A stretch of DNA of 64,000 nt from Arbacia lixula. Lineage: Eukaryota > Echinodermata > Echinoidea > Arbacioida > Arbaciidae. Position 1 is the first letter of the stretch. Each line of letters begins with the position of its first letter. Positions 62,671 to 64,000 of this stretch are shown piece after piece. The notes under the pieces are model-generated. The model was not told where the DNA came from. It saw nothing but the letters and a program-made list of their open reading frames with translations, and did not search any database. The position numbers were made by a program, and so were the translations under genes. Location: assembly GCA_963669155.1 (NCBI GenBank), contig OZ022588.1, forward strand, positions 14,695,835 to 14,759,834, given 5' to 3'.

Positions 62671-63339
62671 CACGAAGAAAGAAACGTCTCCCGATCACAA
62701 GTCAACCTGATATTCAAAGTTCTTACATATTCCGTGTAATTATTCGTTTCGACGTCCCATACGATTAAAGGGAATGGGCAAGGACTGGAGTAGTGCTACA
62801 ATGACCAATGAAGGTGACACCCATTGTTACGACAGCACTATTATTATAAGCATCCTGTTCTCGCGTCTTGAATTCAGGACGTCTATATCATTTTGGTCGA
62901 TCCCTTAATGTGATGGGTTCCCGGATGATAACTTGTAGGTGTGGTGAAAGTAACATTAATAGTTGCTTTAGGAGCGAGATTTTAGGATCGCCACTACTTG
63001 AACTTACCTTTAACCTCTTAGCAATTCAATTTCGTTTCCGTGCGCACGGCGTTTCAACAATCGCATGAACTCTACGTCTTGCTACGTAAACATGAATTGA
63101 ATTGAATTGAAATGAATTGCATTACGTACGAATATAAATACAAATACATGTATCATGAAATCATATTACTGTCCTTCACTTCCTTGCATTGCTTATGGCC
63201 TATTGTGCATTCTTATTCATATATATTATATTTTATTCATCATGTCCATAACTATGTGCCCTTGAAAATACACCACCGAAAACAGCTTTGATTTGAAAGC
63301 TAAACTGTATTTTTAACAGAATTATCTTGACCCGACACG

Positions 63340-63560
63340 TCCTCTTTAACGTGAAAAGGGGAAAAGGGAGAGAAAACCCACTTTGGCCAGGACCCAATGA
63401 ATTAAGAAAGTGTCCATTATTGCAAGGTGGCGACGGTTCGAATTCATTTAATAACTGATATTAGGGAATGGGACCACGTGATAGCAAACCCCGCGCATTC
63501 GCATCCATTTCCCTAAACCGTGCAATTTAGGCAGTGGTGTGCCTTCGCAACGAACTTGTT
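63340..63560. promoter_or_regulatory. Candidate conserved regulatory element
   Basis: Complex stretch with CCAATGAATTAAG, GTCCATTATTGCAAGG, an E-box CACGTG near 63475 and CGCGCATTCGCATCC. By eye only. Confidence 0.3.
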
Positions 63561-64000
63561 AAGTAGTCTTCGAAAAGAAACCCTGAATGGGGTGCTGCCT
63601 ATCGTGTCTATCGTGTCCATGTGAAGGAGAATATTTTGATGCATGTCATTAACTGGGTCATCGAATACATGTCGATTATTTGCATTACTGCTGGAAAAAT
63701 GCGACAGTAGCACAGAAGCCGACAGACTTAATCTAGTAAGAAATGTATATAATTAGGTATTATATTTTATCAATTCATGTGTTCATTAGTCAGTTAGACA
63801 ATTATTTAGTTATCACGATTACATTCGTCATCCATCCATTTAATGTTTCATACATTCATCAATATATTCGTCCTTTTATACTTTGAATTATTGACTCACT
63901 TCGGCCAATATACCACACTATATTATAGCCACGATTGCCTTTCTTCAGTGTTTATATACCAAGTTGTAGAAACGTTGCATTATGTAATGCGCGACATGGA

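Larger units (their letters stand above)
46581..64000. other. Sequence upstream of the LMO4 start exon (5' intron and/or upstream flank)
   Basis: No coding exon is recognised. Because the start exon is preceded by a splice acceptor, part of this stretch should be a 5' intron, and an untranslated first exon with the promoter may be here or beyond the right edge. Satellites are fewer than in the downstream half. 53100-58000 in particular is mostly unremarkable unique sequence with no feature I can support. Complex candidate regulatory stretches are listed separately. Confidence 0.55.

Noticed and set aside
1..64000. CRISPR arrays, transposase or reverse-transcriptase genes, tRNA or rRNA genes
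   Set aside because: No regularly spaced direct repeats with unique spacers, no long domain-bearing frames and no cloverleaf-like sequence were seen on either strand.

Overview
The window looks like one animal developmental-gene locus in a eukaryotic genome, not microbial or viral DNA. I see no operons, no long non-repetitive open frames and no CRISPR array. The sequence has consensus GT/AG splice sites and abundant (GA)n/(CT)n, (GT)n, trinucleotide and poly-G/poly-C runs. The organism cannot be named from this sequence alone. A marine invertebrate is likely, and an echinoderm-like deuterostome is a plausible guess.

The only gene I can assign securely is an LMO4-type LIM-only transcriptional cofactor on the minus strand. 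The LIM1 exon (46295-46580) carries the probable start codon, an asparagine-rich N-terminus and a complete first LIM domain. The LIM2 exon (10283-10559) carries a complete second LIM domain and the start of the C-terminal tail. Their splice phases join exactly (AG|A, an Arg codon) across an intron of about 35.7 kb. The LIM1 exon begins 8 nt before the ATG at a good acceptor, so a 5' untranslated exon and the promoter must lie further upstream (above 46580, in the window or beyond it). The LIM2 exon ends at a good phase-0 donor, so a short C-terminal exon lies below 10283 or off the left edge; I could not find it.

Layout: 1-10282 is sequence 3' of the LIM2 exon, with several satellites, a 180-bp fold-back, a 61-bp and a 42-bp tandem duplication, and one perfect RFX X-box palindrome. 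10560-46294 is the large intron. It contains a 59-bp block present twice in opposite orientation (11127-11185 and 14884-14942), a possible 135-nt phase-compatible cassette exon (13738-13872), a compact 57-nt hairpin (22484-22540), a 132-bp near-perfect fold-back (38354-38485), and several complex homeodomain-core-rich stretches that look like conserved non-coding regulatory DNA. 46581-64000 is upstream or 5'-intron sequence. It is poorer in satellites and also has stretches resembling regulatory elements.

Overall the window reads as a small two-LIM coding core in a very large, probably regulatory, non-coding landscape. The most interesting signals are the inverted duplicated block and the possible cassette exon that would separate the two LIM domains. 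Calls of regulatory DNA were made by eye from complexity and motif content; no alignment was possible.
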